A program made the translations under genes and the position numbers. DNA of 34,626 bases from Bacillus sp. AFS037270 (GTDB lineage Bacteria; Bacillota; Bacilli; Bacillales_B; DSM-18226), in NCBI RefSeq assembly GCF_002585305.1, contig NZ_NUNF01000054.1:1-34626 (forward strand). Direction: 5' to 3'. The notes below the pieces were generated by a model. It saw only the letters and a list, made by a program, of their open reading frames with translations, made no database searches and had not been told where the DNA came from. This document shows positions 22,571 to 31,734 of the stretch, in pieces; position 1 is the stretch's first letter, and each line of letters begins with the position of its first letter.

Positions 22571-23476
22571 TTATTTATGAAGTTGTTCAAGAAGTCGTTC
22601 AAAATCCTCTGGAAGCGGTGCTTCAAATTCTAAATATTCCTTTGTTCTTGGATGAGTAAAACCCAGTATCCCTGCATGCAACGCTTGACCGTTAATGTCT
22701 AATGTTTTTCTCGGACCATACTTTGGATCGCCAGCAAGCGGATAGCCAATATATTTCATGTGGACACGGATTTGATGGGTCCTGCCCGTCTCTAACTGAC
22801 ATTCAACAAAGGTGAAATCCTTAAACCGCTCGATCACATGAAAATGAGTAACTGCATGTTTACCATTATCGACAACCGCCATACTTTGTCTATCCTTCGT
22901 ATCCCTGGCAAGCGGCGCATCGATCGTACCGAAATCATGAGGGATGACCCCGTGAACAATGGCTTTATATTTACGTGTAACTGTCTTCTCAACCAATTGA
23001 TTTACAAGGCTTTCATGCGCCATATCATTTTTTGCAACCATCAAGAGACCAGATGTGTCTTTATCAATCCTGTGAACAATCCCAGGTCTTAATACTCCAT
23101 TTATACCAGATAAATCCTTACAGTGTGCCATTAGACCATTAACAAGTGTCCCAGTTAAATGTCCTGGAGCTGGATGAACCACCATCCCGCGCGGCTTATT
23201 AACTACTAATACATCTTTATCTTCATAATAGATATCTAAATCCATCTCTTCTGGAATGACATCTAGTTCTTCAGGTTCAGGGATACTTATTTCAATTAAA
23301 TCATTCAAGCTGCATTTATAATTAGTTTTAACGGGTTGTCCGTTCACCACGACATTCCCATCTTTAATCCATTGCTGAACCTGTGTACGTGACCATTCTT
23401 CTTCTAACCCTGAGATAACCTTATCAATTCGGTCCCCTTTTTGATCTTCAAGAATGGTGTGTTCCATTTTCTCCAT
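22571..23476 (-). CDS. rluD: RluD-family 23S rRNA pseudouridine synthase (YlyB)
   Basis: The protein has an N-terminal S4 RNA-binding domain (about 16-75, [19 protein letters not shown]) and the RluA/RluD catalytic domain with [11 protein letters not shown], in which D138 is the catalytic aspartate, plus [18 protein letters not shown]. RluD-type enzymes modify 23S rRNA uridines in helix 69; the precise target of the Bacillus YlyB is not certain. The frame opens nine codons upstream; AAAGGAG seven bases before the ATG at 23474-23476 decides the start, giving 301 residues. It overlaps lspA by 29 bases and runs up to the pyr promoter. Confidence 0.92.
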   Translation of the reverse strand: MEKMEHTILEDQKGDRIDKVISGLEEEWSRTQVQQWIKDGNVVVNGQPVKTNYKCSLNDLIEISIPEPEELDVIPEEMDLDIYYEDKDVLVVNKPRGMVVHPAPGHLTGTLVNGLMAHCKDLSGINGVLRPGIVHRIDKDTSGLLMVAKNDMAHESLVNQLVEKTVTRKYKAIVHGVIPHDFGTIDAPLARDTKDRQSMAVVDNGKHAVTHFHVIERFKDFTFVECQLETGRTHQIRVHMKYIGYPLAGDPKYGPRKTLDINGQALHAGILGFTHPRTKEYLEFEAPLPEDFERLLEQLHK

Positions 23477-23939
23477 ATAATTTCTCCTTTGATCTCCGCT
23501 CATCTAGAAGCATTTGAATCATTAACAAAATGACACCGATTACTAGTGCAGAATCGGCAATATTAAACACTGGAAAATTATAGCTAAAAATATACGTATG
23601 AATAAAATCAACTACTTCTTTTCTCAAGACACGATCAATAAAATTTCCAATCGCACCTCCAAGCATCAATGCTAAAGAAACTCCCAATAGCATTTTACCT
23701 CGTGCAGCTTTGTGCAGATAAAACATAATTCCTACAATAACCACAATGGTAATAACATAAAAAAGCCACATTTGGCCTTGGAGGATTCCCCATGCAGCGC
23801 CACGATTGCGGTGAGAAGTAATATACAAAACATGATCAATAATTGTTATACTCTCCCCTAAAAACATGTTGTTTACGATTAACCATTTTGTAAATTGATC
23901 TAATAAAATTACAAAAATTGCGATTAAGTAATAAAACAC
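23448..23939 (-). CDS. lspA: Lipoprotein signal peptidase
   Basis: LspA (signal peptidase II) is a membrane aspartic protease that cleaves the signal peptide from diacylglyceryl prolipoproteins. The 163-residue product has four membrane helices, [18 protein letters not shown] with catalytic D102, and FNIADS with catalytic D129. The frame opens at a TTG at 23957, but GGAGG lies inside that extension and nine bases before the GTG at 23937-23939; starting there gives (M)FYYLIAI, in register with the B. subtilis N-terminus. It is followed by and overlaps the rluD-type gene. Confidence 0.94.
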   Translation of the reverse strand: MFYYLIAIFVILLDQFTKWLIVNNMFLGESITIIDHVLYITSHRNRGAAWGILQGQMWLFYVITIVVIVGIMFYLHKAARGKMLLGVSLALMLGGAIGNFIDRVLRKEVVDFIHTYIFSYNFPVFNIADSALVIGVILLMIQMLLDERRSKEKLYGENGTHHS

Positions 23940-24001
23940 TGAAAAATACCTCCACAATATGCTGACTAGACCCTAGCGTTCGCTATTCTAATCTCCTTTG
24001 C

Positions 24002-24031
24002 ATTTTAGCATACTTAATCGCAAAACGACAA
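24002..24031 (-). promoter_or_regulatory. Probable extended -10 promoter of lspA
   Basis: TTGTCG (24026-24031), 18 bases, TAAAAT (24002-24007) with TGC directly before the -10 (extended -10). It lies just after the ylyA stop, about 60 bases before the lspA GTG, in a stretch with no terminator. Confidence 0.55.
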
Positions 24032-24038
24032 TGTATCA

Positions 24039-24335
24039 TTATAAAAAAGCAGATGAAAGGGGTTTTTTGTAATAGTATTCTAAATCCTCAGTGTCCTTAA
24101 GTGACTTGATCGTCGGAATCATTTTTAGTAAGTCTTCCGGGATAAATTCACCCGAAGTCTCGCATTGGCCAAATTTTCCTTCCTCGAATTTTTGAATAGC
24201 AGAATTAATATCTGCAAGTTCTGCCTTCAAAATAGAAGTGAGCCAAGATTGCTTTTGTTTCTTCTGAAGAGAGTTCTCAATTTCTTCCTTCGTTTGACGG
24301 AGTTCTAAAAACAGCTTTTCCTGCATTGCATTCAT
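24039..24335 (-). CDS. DksA/TraR-like small protein with degenerate zinc finger (YlyA-like)
   Basis: The 98-residue protein has a charged helical N-terminal half (about 1-50) followed by INSAIQKFEEGKFGQCETSGEFIPEDLL, read as the TraR/DksA zinc-finger fold (key residues C66, S69, G70 approximately). Only one cysteine remains and the second CxxC pair is absent, as in several Bacillus members of the family, so zinc binding is unlikely. The position between ileS and lspA matches B. subtilis ylyA, hence the family call; homology to YlyA is inferred from position and motif. GGAGG lies eight bases before the ATG. Proteins of this class act on RNA polymerase, but no function is shown here. Confidence 0.75.
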   Translation of the reverse strand: MNAMQEKLFLELRQTKEEIENSLQKKQKQSWLTSILKAELADINSAIQKFEEGKFGQCETSGEFIPEDLLKMIPTIKSLKDTEDLEYYYKKPLSSAFL

Positions 24336-24367
24336 AGTTGTTACCTCCGTAATTTGTCATTTGTACT

Positions 24368-24395
24368 ATTATCTCCGTACATTCATTCCTGACAC
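24368..24395 (-). promoter_or_regulatory. Weak candidate promoter upstream of the DksA-like gene
   Basis: GTGTCA (24390-24395), 16 bases, GATAAT (24368-24373) on the minus strand, 33 bases before the ATG. Matches are 4/6 and 5/6. The rest of the 185-base gap holds the ileS terminator and AT-rich sequence with no other signal I can support; I saw no convincing sporulation-sigma promoter. Confidence 0.3.
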
Positions 24396-24482
24396 GGTAA
24401 AACAATTGACAACGACAACAACTATTAGTGAAAAAGGTAAATTTTAATAGCGGCGATTTTTTTGAGTACCGTATAACTATAC

Positions 24483-24515
24483 ATAGAAAAGCCCCCTGCC
24501 TGTTGGCAAGGGGCT
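24483..24515 (-). terminator. Terminator after ileS
   Basis: Eleven-base arms AGCCCCCTGCC (24490-24500) and GGCAAGGGGCT (24505-24515) pair fully in minus-strand RNA with one U-G, four-base loop, followed by UUUUCUAUG. It is six bases past the ileS stop. Confidence 0.85.
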
Positions 24516-24520
24516 AAACA

Positions 24521-27292
24521 TTATGCTAAATGTGAATAGTTTTCTTTTACCACTTGGGCACAGCGTGGGCAAAGGGTGCTATGCTCTGGATCTTGACCAA
24601 CCTCAGGTGTAACAATCCAGCAGCGGTCACATGTTTCACCTTCTGCTTTTGTAACAACAATCGCGGCAGTCTCTAATTTCACGGCATCTTCAGGTGCCTG
24701 ATCATAAGATCCAGCAACTTCAAAACCGGAAACAATAAACAACTGTTTCAAGTCTTCACTGATGGAGTCTAACAGCGCTTTGGATTTCTCATTAACATAT
24801 AACGTCACTTTAGCCGTTAAAGATTTACCGATTACCTTTTGATTACGGGCTTCTTCAAGGGCTTTTAAAACATCATCACGGAGTGTCATAAAGGCGGACC
24901 ATTTTACTTCTAGAGCTTCTGCTCCGTCTAATTCTTGATACTCCGGAAGATCCGTTAATTGTACACTTTCCTCTTTAACAGCCGGGATAAACTTCCAAAC
25001 TTCATCAGCTGTATGAGAAAGAATTGGCGAAACCAATTTAGTTAAGGCTAACAATGATTCATAAAGTACGGTTTGAATGGCACGGCGCTCATGGTTATCA
25101 GCTGCCTCAATATAAAGAACATCTTTTGCAAAATCAAGATAGAATGCACTTAGATCAAGCGTACAGAAGTTATTGACAGCATGATAAATGCCGGCGAACT
25201 CGTAGTTCTCATAAGCATTACGCACATATTTAATTAATTTATTCAGCTTCACCAGCATAAATTGATCCACTTCACGTAAGTTTGCATAATCAACCTTGTT
25301 TACAGCCGGATCAAAGTCCGCTAAGTTCCCTAACAAGAAACGGAAAGTATTTCGGATTTTCCTATAAACCTCTGCTACTTGTTTTAGGATGGCATCAGAT
25401 ACACGAACATCAGCCTGGTAGTCAACAGAAGCAACCCAAAGGCGTAAAATATCGGCACCTAATTGATTCATAACCTTAGCAGGTACGACAACATTTCCGA
25501 TTGATTTACTCATTTTTCTGCCTTCACCATCAAGCGCAAAGCCGTGGCTTAATACACCTTTGTATGGTGCCTTGCCAGTTACAGCAACAGCTGTAGATAA
25601 CGATGAATTAAACCAGCCGCGATATTGGTCTGAACCTTCAAGGTAAAGGTCTGCTGGTCTAACTAAATCCTCTCTCTCAAGCAATACTGCCTGATGAGAT
25701 GAACCTGAATCAAACCATACATCCATGATGTCCGTTTCTTTCGTAAACGTACCATTTGGACTGCCAGGATGTGTAAAGCCTTCTGGTAGTAAATCATTTA
25801 CTTCTCGTTCAAACCAAACATTTGAACCATGTTCACGGAAAAGGTTTGAAACATGATTAATGGTTTCATCTGTAATAATTTCTTCACCATTTTCAGCGTA
25901 GAATACAGGGATTGGAACACCCCAGACACGTTGTCGGGAGATACACCAGTCGCCACGGTCGCGAACCATATTAAATAATCTTGTTTCTCCCCAGGCAGGT
26001 ACCCATTTTGTTTCCTTTACTGCATCTAAAAGTTCTTCACGAAAATCTTTAATGGATGCAAACCATTGGGCAGTTGCACGGTAAATAACGGGCTTCTTTG
26101 TTCTCCAGTCATGCGGATAAGAGTGAGTGATAAACGATAACTTTAACAACGCGCCAGCATCTTCTAACGCTTGGACGATTGGTTTATTGGCAGTATCATA
26201 AAATAAACCTTCAAAACCTGTTGCCTCAGCCGTCATTACACCCTTATCATCGACGGGACATAACACGTCTAAGCCGTATTTTTGGCCGACATGGAAGTCA
26301 TCTTCACCATGTCCAGGCGCAGTATGAACGCATCCCGTACCCGCTTCGGTAGTTACATGTTCTCCTAACATGACTAATGAATCACGGTTATATAATGGAT
26401 GCGATGCAATAATATATTCTAATTCAGAGCCTTTAACTTTTTGAACCACTTCTGTTTCTTCCCAGCCCGCTTCTTTTGTCACAGCTTCTAGTAACGCTTC
26501 AGCCACGAGGTACTTTTTACCGTTAGCGGAAACAACTACATAGATTAAGTCAGGATGTACAGAAATACCGAGGTTAGCGGGAATTGTCCACGGGGTTGTT
26601 GTCCAGATCACAATTTGTGTATCGGTATCTAAGACACCCTTCCCATCTTTCACTTTAAAGCCGACATAAATGGATGGAGATTTTTTATCTTGATATTCGA
26701 TTTCTGCCTCAGCTAATGCGGATTCACTGGATGGAGACCAATAAACCGGCTTAAGACCTTTATAGATGTATCCTTTTTTCGCCATCTCGCCAAACACTTT
26801 AATTTGCTGTGCTTCATATTCAGGTTTTAGGGTAATGTATGGATTTTCCCAATCTCCCCTAACTCCGAGACGCTTAAATTGAGTACGCTGATTATCAATT
26901 TGTTCAAGGGCATACTTAGCACAAAGTTCACGGAATTCTGCAACTGTCATTTCTTTCCGTTTTACACCCTTGTTGGTTAATGCCTGTTCAATCGGTAAAC
27001 CATGTGTATCCCAGCCAGGGACATACGGTGCATGAAAGCCGCTCATTGATTTATAACGAACAATCATGTCTTTTAAAATCTTATTAAGGGCATGCCCCAT
27101 ATGGATATCTCCGTTAGCATAAGGAGGTCCATCATGCAGGACAAACATTGGCCGTCCCTTTGTCCGTTCTTGCACTTTTTGATAAATATTCATTTCTTCC
27201 CATTTCGCCTGAATTTCAGGTTCTCTTTGTGGAAGGTTGCCACGCATCGGAAATTCGGTTTTTGGCATTAAAAGCGTGTCTTTATATTCCAT
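24521..27292 (-). CDS. ileS: Isoleucyl-tRNA synthetase
   Basis: IleS attaches isoleucine to tRNA-Ile and edits misactivated valine. The 923-residue class I synthetase has the HIGH-type motif HMGH at 64-67 (in [12 protein letters not shown]), a CP1 editing domain with [11 protein letters not shown] near 230, KMSKS in [10 protein letters not shown], a helical anticodon-binding domain, and a C-terminal zinc finger CDRCW...CPRCAQ. This is the bacterial zinc-finger IleS type (mupirocin-sensitive class), as in B. subtilis. The ATG follows AGGAGG by nine bases. Expression is controlled by the upstream T-box. Confidence 0.98.
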   Translation of the reverse strand: MEYKDTLLMPKTEFPMRGNLPQREPEIQAKWEEMNIYQKVQERTKGRPMFVLHDGPPYANGDIHMGHALNKILKDMIVRYKSMSGFHAPYVPGWDTHGLPIEQALTNKGVKRKEMTVAEFRELCAKYALEQIDNQRTQFKRLGVRGDWENPYITLKPEYEAQQIKVFGEMAKKGYIYKGLKPVYWSPSSESALAEAEIEYQDKKSPSIYVGFKVKDGKGVLDTDTQIVIWTTTPWTIPANLGISVHPDLIYVVVSANGKKYLVAEALLEAVTKEAGWEETEVVQKVKGSELEYIIASHPLYNRDSLVMLGEHVTTEAGTGCVHTAPGHGEDDFHVGQKYGLDVLCPVDDKGVMTAEATGFEGLFYDTANKPIVQALEDAGALLKLSFITHSYPHDWRTKKPVIYRATAQWFASIKDFREELLDAVKETKWVPAWGETRLFNMVRDRGDWCISRQRVWGVPIPVFYAENGEEIITDETINHVSNLFREHGSNVWFEREVNDLLPEGFTHPGSPNGTFTKETDIMDVWFDSGSSHQAVLLEREDLVRPADLYLEGSDQYRGWFNSSLSTAVAVTGKAPYKGVLSHGFALDGEGRKMSKSIGNVVVPAKVMNQLGADILRLWVASVDYQADVRVSDAILKQVAEVYRKIRNTFRFLLGNLADFDPAVNKVDYANLREVDQFMLVKLNKLIKYVRNAYENYEFAGIYHAVNNFCTLDLSAFYLDFAKDVLYIEAADNHERRAIQTVLYESLLALTKLVSPILSHTADEVWKFIPAVKEESVQLTDLPEYQELDGAEALEVKWSAFMTLRDDVLKALEEARNQKVIGKSLTAKVTLYVNEKSKALLDSISEDLKQLFIVSGFEVAGSYDQAPEDAVKLETAAIVVTKAEGETCDRCWIVTPEVGQDPEHSTLCPRCAQVVKENYSHLA

Positions 27293-27340
27293 TTTTTATT
27301 TCCTCCTGTAATCATACATATAATCAGAATAGCCAATAGA

Positions 27341-27383
27341 CAATAAAAAAAACCTTCTCATCCCAAATAGGGACGAGAAGGTT
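27341..27383 (-). terminator. T-box terminator before ileS
   Basis: Fourteen-base arms (27351-27364 and 27370-27383) pair fully in minus-strand RNA with one G-U, five-base loop, followed by UUUUUUUUAUUG. It ends about 50 bases before the ileS start and competes with the T-box antiterminator. Confidence 0.93.
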
Positions 27384-27605
27384 TTATTCCCGCGGTACCA
27401 CCCTGATAAATAATACCTGGATTGGTATTATCCTCTTTACCATTCGTAACGTGAATAACACGCCTAAGTCTACTATCCCGCGCTTGGGGGTTCAACCTGG
27501 AACTCGAGGGTGATCTTCCAATTTTTCAACTTTATCGGGCTTTCACCGTCCCCGACTCGCTAGAAAAGCTTCAGAAAAATTGTACTGTCCCTTTCATCGT
27601 CAATT
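27341..27605 (-). ncRNA. T-box riboswitch leader, isoleucine-specific
   Basis: The 364-base gap before ileS holds a T-box leader. In minus-strand RNA the 14-base T-box AGGGUGGUACCGCG is at 27391-27404, followed by a terminator. About 110 bases upstream, GGAAGAUCACC places the specifier codon AUC (Ile) at 27512-27514. Uncharged tRNA-Ile pairs with the specifier and, by its CCA end, with the UGG of the T-box, stabilising the antiterminator and turning ileS on. Stem I boundaries are approximate. Confidence 0.93.
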
Positions 27606-27630
27606 TTCATTCTATTTACTCTGTTTAAAA

Positions 27631-27660
27631 ATTATATGCTAATAAAATGTATTTCGTCAA
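27631..27660 (-). promoter_or_regulatory. Sigma-A promoter of ileS
   Basis: TTGACG (27655-27660), 18 bases, perfect TATAAT (27631-27636) on the minus strand. The -35 overlaps the divIVA stop codon (27657-27659), and start of transcription near 27624 fits the T-box leader. Confidence 0.85.
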
Positions 27661-28172
27661 GCTAATGAATCTTCTTCTTCATGAATCTTTAATTCTGTAG
27701 CATCTACCTCATACTCTAATAAATGATCCCAATCATCTGTATTCAGCATATCGAGTTGTGCTTCAATCAACATCTTAAACCGCGTGCGGAATACTTTTGA
27801 TTGTTTCTTTAAATCTTCAATTTCAAGGGCTATTTTCCGCGCTTTTGAAAGGGATTCATTCACGATCCGATCAGCATTTTTTTCTGCTTCTTTTATGATA
27901 AGTTTCGCTTCCTTTTGAGCATTGCGCTTTACTTCTTCGCCTGCTTCCTGGGCGATAACAATTGATTTGTTAAGTGTTTCTTCAATATTAACAAAATGGC
28001 CAAGACGATCATTCATCTCGTTAAGGCGCTCTTCTAATTCTCTTTTTTCTCTAAGTACTAGTTCATAATCCTTGATTACTTGATCAAGAAATTCATTTAC
28101 TTCATCTTCATCATATCCACGAAAACCCTTATTAAATTCTTTATTATGAATATCTAACGGCGTTAACGGCAT
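27657..28172 (-). CDS. divIVA: Cell-division and polarity protein DivIVA
   Basis: DivIVA is a peripheral membrane, coiled-coil protein that gathers at negatively curved membrane (septa and poles), recruiting MinJ/MinD in division and RacA in sporulation. The 171-residue product starts MPLTPLDIHNKEF, has the membrane-inserting F17-R18 in KGFRGYDEDEV, then a long coiled coil (about 30-150) with NIEETLNKSI and NADRIVNESLSKARKIA. The frame opens 28 codons upstream, but GGAGG eight bases before the ATG at 28170-28172 and the family N-terminus fix the start. It is the last gene of the ylmC-divIVA run; the ileS promoter overlaps its end. Confidence 0.97.
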   Translation of the reverse strand: MPLTPLDIHNKEFNKGFRGYDEDEVNEFLDQVIKDYELVLREKRELEERLNEMNDRLGHFVNIEETLNKSIVIAQEAGEEVKRNAQKEAKLIIKEAEKNADRIVNESLSKARKIALEIEDLKKQSKVFRTRFKMLIEAQLDMLNTDDWDHLLEYEVDATELKIHEEEDSLA

Positions 28173-28256
28173 TAATGCCACCTCCATGCAATCTGTGCTT
28201 CTGTATGTATAAGCAAATATTCGACAGTTTTTTCTTAATTCCTGCTTAATTTGCAA

Positions 28257-29030
28257 TTATTTTTGTTTTCCAACTGTAATTCTCCATTTTTCTTTTTTTG
28301 TTTTTCCATCCAATCCGATAATCTTTGCTCGTCCGTGTCCTCTTACAGAGAGCATATCTCCCTCTTCACATGAAAAGGAAGGATTTTCGATTAATGACCA
28401 GTTCACCTTTACGAGTCCATGCTGAATTAAGGCAAGGGATTTCTGCCTTGAAAGATGATAAATTCCTGATATTACCGTATCGAGCCGTAAAGATGATAAT
28501 GTTAATTCATTCTCATCCCATAATTCAGCAGCGGCAACCGCATTTTCAATACCTGTTTCGACCAATTTCACTCCTGCCCTGCCAATTGATTCGACATTGT
28601 TCTTTATGTAGTGACTTATTTCTTCAGCAGCAAAAAATTGAATACGCCCCTCACTAATCAGAATGTCACCGAATTTACCCCGTTTCAGTCCTAAAGACAT
28701 AAGGGTTCCTAAAACCTGGCGGTGTTCAATCGTAACAAACTTTCGGGGATATTGAATTTCAAATAAACTAATTTGAAAGTCTGCTGCAGAAGGAACTAAA
28801 TAATCTGGATAGATGAGCGCCCTGTTCCTTTCTAAACCAGAAATCCCCCCAAAAAACTGATATTTCACTTCTCCATGCTCACCAATTAACATTTTTAGGA
28901 TATGCTGCTCTCTAGGGTCAAGAAAATCAGTTAGTTTAGGGGCGTATTGCTGCTCAACGTTGCTTTTCCATTGTAATACTTGATCAATATATTCCCGTTC
29001 CTCAGGCCGGAAATGCTGATAAATATTCAT
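28257..29030 (-). CDS. ylmH: YlmH, S4-domain RNA-binding protein
   Basis: YlmH is conserved in the division cluster of Gram-positive bacteria; the S4 domain binds rRNA/tRNA and the B. subtilis protein has been implicated in ribosome quality control alongside RqcH. The 257-residue product begins MNIYQHFRPEEREYIDQ and has the S4 domain at about 180-245 (LRLDTVISGIYHLSRQKSL). The frame opens at a GTG at 29081 inside ylmG; the ATG at 29028-29030 agrees with the family N-terminus and length, although its ribosome-binding site (AGGTTG) is weak. It is followed by divIVA after 84 bases. Confidence 0.88.
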   Translation of the reverse strand: MNIYQHFRPEEREYIDQVLQWKSNVEQQYAPKLTDFLDPREQHILKMLIGEHGEVKYQFFGGISGLERNRALIYPDYLVPSAADFQISLFEIQYPRKFVTIEHRQVLGTLMSLGLKRGKFGDILISEGRIQFFAAEEISHYIKNNVESIGRAGVKLVETGIENAVAAAELWDENELTLSSLRLDTVISGIYHLSRQKSLALIQHGLVKVNWSLIENPSFSCEEGDMLSVRGHGRAKIIGLDGKTKKEKWRITVGKQK

Positions 29031-29058
29031 CTGATAACACAACCTATTTTTATCATTC

Positions 29059-29322
29059 TTAAGTAAGCCACCTATAGACACTGGCTAAACCGGTACTGGC
29101 AAAATTTAAAACAAGGAATGCCACTATTGGTGAAATGTCCATCATTCCGATAGGAGGAATAATTTTTCTAAACGGCTCTAGATAGGGCTCACAAATCCTA
29201 GTCAATATTTGTCCAATGGAAGATTCCCTTGCATTAGGAAACCATGACATCAATATATAGATAATTAACGCCCATGAATAAATTTGAATTAAATGCTGTA
29301 ATAGACTAAAAACAATGGCCAT
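29059..29322 (-). CDS. ylmG: YlmG, YggT-family membrane protein
   Basis: An 87-residue integral membrane protein of the YggT/YlmG family with two hydrophobic segments (about 5-26 and 64-83) and the motif [24 protein letters not shown] between them. Family members are linked to division/nucleoid distribution and, in chloroplasts, to cytochrome assembly; the exact role in Bacillus is not settled. AAGGTGG lies eight bases before the ATG. It follows sepF by five bases. Confidence 0.9.
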   Translation of the reverse strand: MAIVFSLLQHLIQIYSWALIIYILMSWFPNARESSIGQILTRICEPYLEPFRKIIPPIGMMDISPIVAFLVLNFASTGLASVYRWLT

Positions 29323-29327
29323 TTAGA

Positions 29328-29789
29328 TTACCACCTTGTATTTGGGTTATTGTGCTCAGGTAGAAGTTCAGAAATGTTTCCAGCCACTTCCACATTATCA
29401 GGCGTACATAAAAAAATACTTGAGCCGATTTTTTGAATGTCTCCACCAATGGCATAGACCGCACCGCTTAAAAAATCAACGATCTGCCGTCCTTGTTCAC
29501 GATCAATACTTTGCAGATTTACGACAACAGCCCGGCGATTTTTTAAATGATCAGCAATCTCAGTTGATTCAGAATAGGTTATCGGCTCCACCAAAATAAC
29601 CTTTGAAGCTTTAGATGTATTAGTCGAACTGACTGGCTTTGGTACAGTTTGAAAATTAACAACATTTTGACTTTTCACAGTTTGCTGTTTTGGCTTCACC
29701 GGAACAGTCTTCTCTACAACTTCATCATTGTTATTATCATATTCATCATCTAAAAAGAAAAATGTTTTTAATTTTGATTTAATCGTCAT
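29328..29789 (-). CDS. sepF: Cell-division protein SepF
   Basis: SepF binds FtsZ and the membrane and shapes the division septum; it can substitute for FtsA. The 153-residue product has an N-terminal amphipathic membrane helix ([15 protein letters not shown]), an acidic and flexible linker to about 60, and the conserved SepF domain with [34 protein letters not shown] and [11 protein letters not shown]. The ATG follows AGAGG by seven bases. It sits between ylmE and ylmG as in B. subtilis. Confidence 0.96.
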   Translation of the reverse strand: MTIKSKLKTFFFLDDEYDNNNDEVVEKTVPVKPKQQTVKSQNVVNFQTVPKPVSSTNTSKASKVILVEPITYSESTEIADHLKNRRAVVVNLQSIDREQGRQIVDFLSGAVYAIGGDIQKIGSSIFLCTPDNVEVAGNISELLPEHNNPNTRW

Positions 29790-29803
29790 CTTCTTACCTC
29801 TCC

Positions 29804-30481
29804 TTAACCGTCTTCACCGACAAGTGCTGTACCTATTCTGATCATTGTTGCCCCTTCTTCAATGGCAATGGAAAAATCGTTGGACATGCCCATCGAAAGG
29901 TTAGTACATGGGGCAAACTCCAACTTCAAATTCTGTACTTGGTCACGAAGTTCTCTTAATTTCCGAAAACAATCCCGTAGAATTTGTTCATCATCTGTTA
30001 ATGGGGCCATTGTCATGAGTCCATCAATGACTATATGTTCAAAGTTGGAAAGCTCTTTAATAAAAGGAATCGTTTCTTCAATCGAAAGGCCATGTTTAGA
30101 CTCTTCACCCGAAACATTGACTTGAACAAGGCATTTTAATTTATGGTTTGCACGCTTGTTTATTTCTTCCGCAAGTGAAAGACGGTCCAACGAATGAATA
30201 TATTCAACCTTATCAATGATATTTTTCACTTTGCGTGTTTGCAGTGTCCCGATATAATGCCATACAGGCTTGTCCTCTAATACGTTCCACTTTTCTAAGA
30301 GACTGTCATCCCGGTTTTCACCGAGATTATTAATACCTGCTTCAAGTGCTTCCTGAGCTCGCTCAATACTGACATATTTTGTGACTGCAATCAATGTCAC
30401 TTCATCACTGCTCCGACCTACTTTTTGGCACGCTTCAATTATTTGTTGATTAATTCGCTTTAAGTTTTCAATTACCTTCAT
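29804..30481 (-). CDS. ylmE: YggS-family pyridoxal 5'-phosphate homeostasis protein
   Basis: YlmE/YggS (human PLPBP) binds PLP without known enzymatic activity and keeps PLP and amino-acid pools balanced. The 225-residue product is a fold-III TIM barrel with the PLP lysine K35 in [27 protein letters not shown], and [10 protein letters not shown] near the C-terminus. The ribosome-binding site (GGAG about 12 bases, AGGT about 4 bases before the ATG) overlaps the 9-base gap to ylmD, so coupled translation is likely. Confidence 0.93.
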   Translation of the reverse strand: MKVIENLKRINQQIIEACQKVGRSSDEVTLIAVTKYVSIERAQEALEAGINNLGENRDDSLLEKWNVLEDKPVWHYIGTLQTRKVKNIIDKVEYIHSLDRLSLAEEINKRANHKLKCLVQVNVSGEESKHGLSIEETIPFIKELSNFEHIVIDGLMTMAPLTDDEQILRDCFRKLRELRDQVQNLKLEFAPCTNLSMGMSNDFSIAIEEGATMIRIGTALVGEDG

Positions 30482-30490
30482 GGTGACCTA

Positions 30491-31306
30491 TTACTCCTTC
30501 CAGCCAATAAAACTCATCATTCTTCCTGTTCTGCCTTTATCACGGCGGTGAGAGAAAAATTCCTCATGGTCGCAGCTAGAACATAAACTTGTTTGAAGAA
30601 TATTTTGCTCCGGAACACCGGATGCAAGAAGAATCTGTCGATTCAGTTCCTGTAAATTAAGGGAATATTGCCCTTCTGTAATTAAATTATAGGTTAATGC
30701 TCCGCCTTCTTCTAGTGCTTTTTCTACAAAGTTAATAACATGTTTATCGACAATATAACATTTTTCGCATATCGATGGTCCAATGGCGACAAGAATCTCC
30801 TCTGGTCTAATATTCTCTTGGCCCCAAGCTTCTATCATTTTCTTGGCTATTTGACCAACGCTCCCTTTCCAGCCGGCGTGAGCGACTCCAATCATCCTTT
30901 TCTCAGGGGCAATAAAAAAAAGAGGGACACAGTCAGCAAAACAAAGTGTTAACAGGATTCCCTCTTCATCCGTATAAAAACCATCTGTCCCTTTAAAGGA
31001 ACTTTCGTATGAATCGGATCCAGTTCCACGATCTGCTTTTGTTATTTTCTTGAGAACGGTTTCGTGTGTTTGTTCAGCTCCAACCCAGCAGGATAACGGG
31101 AACTGCAGCAATTCAGCCACTTTTTCTCTATTTGAACAAACATTGGTTACATCATCACTAACATGAAATCCAAGGTTAAGGGTTTTAAAGTATCCCTTGC
31201 TCGTCCCTCCATTTTTGGTTGTGAAGCCTGCCTCCAATTTCGGGTAGTGTCTCATCCAGCTATCAATTGATAAAAAGGATTGATTTTTTTTCACAAAGGG
31301 TTCCAT
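30491..31306 (-). CDS. ylmD: YlmD, laccase-domain purine nucleoside phosphorylase family
   Basis: YlmD belongs to the YfiH/LACC1 (DUF152) family; members have been reported to cleave purine nucleosides (adenosine deaminase, purine phosphorylase and MTA activities). The 271-residue product carries the metal-binding triad H81 (GAEQTHE), C126 (CFADCVP) and H143 (VAHAGWKG), plus GPSICEKCY and the C-terminal SSCDHEEFFSHRRDKGRTGR. GAGG lies seven bases before the ATG. It lies between ylmC and ylmE. Confidence 0.93.
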   Translation of the reverse strand: MEPFVKKNQSFLSIDSWMRHYPKLEAGFTTKNGGTSKGYFKTLNLGFHVSDDVTNVCSNREKVAELLQFPLSCWVGAEQTHETVLKKITKADRGTGSDSYESSFKGTDGFYTDEEGILLTLCFADCVPLFFIAPEKRMIGVAHAGWKGSVGQIAKKMIEAWGQENIRPEEILVAIGPSICEKCYIVDKHVINFVEKALEEGGALTYNLITEGQYSLNLQELNRQILLASGVPEQNILQTSLCSSCDHEEFFSHRRDKGRTGRMMSFIGWKE

Positions 31307-31375
31307 TAAATTACCTCATTTGTTTTTCTATAGTTTACCATGAAAAGAAAATTTGGTCACCGCAAATGGAAAATA

Positions 31376-31645
31376 TCAAACTTCTGTCTGTTCTCCTATC
31401 AGTTCATTGGTGCCTTTATACCTAACTAAAATGACATCTTGGCCAATTTTAATGATATTTTTCCATGGAATGATAATTTCTTCATCTTTTCCAAAAAAAC
31501 CAAGAACCCTTCCGTTACCTGATATTATAACAGCCTCAATCTTCCCGGTTGTTAGGTTAATCTCGATATCCCCAATATTTCCAAGCCGTTTCCCATCCGA
31601 TACATTTACAACGTCTTTTATTTGGAATTCTGAAATTTTCACCAC
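31376..31645 (-). CDS. ylmC: PRC-barrel protein of the YlmC/YmxH family
   Basis: An 89-residue PRC-barrel protein. The sequence VKISEFQIKDVVNVSDGKRLG and RVLGFFGKDEEIIIPW is typical of YlmC/YmxH; the function is unknown, though the paralogue class is linked with sporulating Firmicutes. The frame is open 15 codons further upstream, but the GTG at 31643-31645 has GGGAG seven bases before it and aligns with the B. subtilis N-terminus; the next codon is also GTG, so the start could be three bases later. It follows the sigG terminator and begins the ylmC-divIVA run. I saw no convincing promoter. Confidence 0.85.
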   Translation of the reverse strand: MVKISEFQIKDVVNVSDGKRLGNIGDIEINLTTGKIEAVIISGNGRVLGFFGKDEEIIIPWKNIIKIGQDVILVRYKGTNELIGEQTEV

Positions 31646-31701
31646 TTCACCACTCCCATAACATACTATTATCAATATATGTGGGCACAAGCTATTTTAT
31701 C

Positions 31702-31734
31702 TATAAAAAAATAAGCTGTCCGGCTGGACAGCTT
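31702..31734 (-). terminator. Terminator after sigG
   Basis: Nine-base arms AAGCTGTCC (31713-31721) and GGACAGCTT (31726-31734), four-base loop, followed in minus-strand RNA by AUUUUUUUAUAG. The 5' arm begins at the last base of the sigG stop codon. Confidence 0.9.

Noticed and set aside
28220..28226. Exact Spo0A box TGTCGAA (minus strand) between ylmH and divIVA
   Set aside because: A seven-base match is expected about four times by chance on both strands of this window; no promoter of suitable spacing was seen with it.
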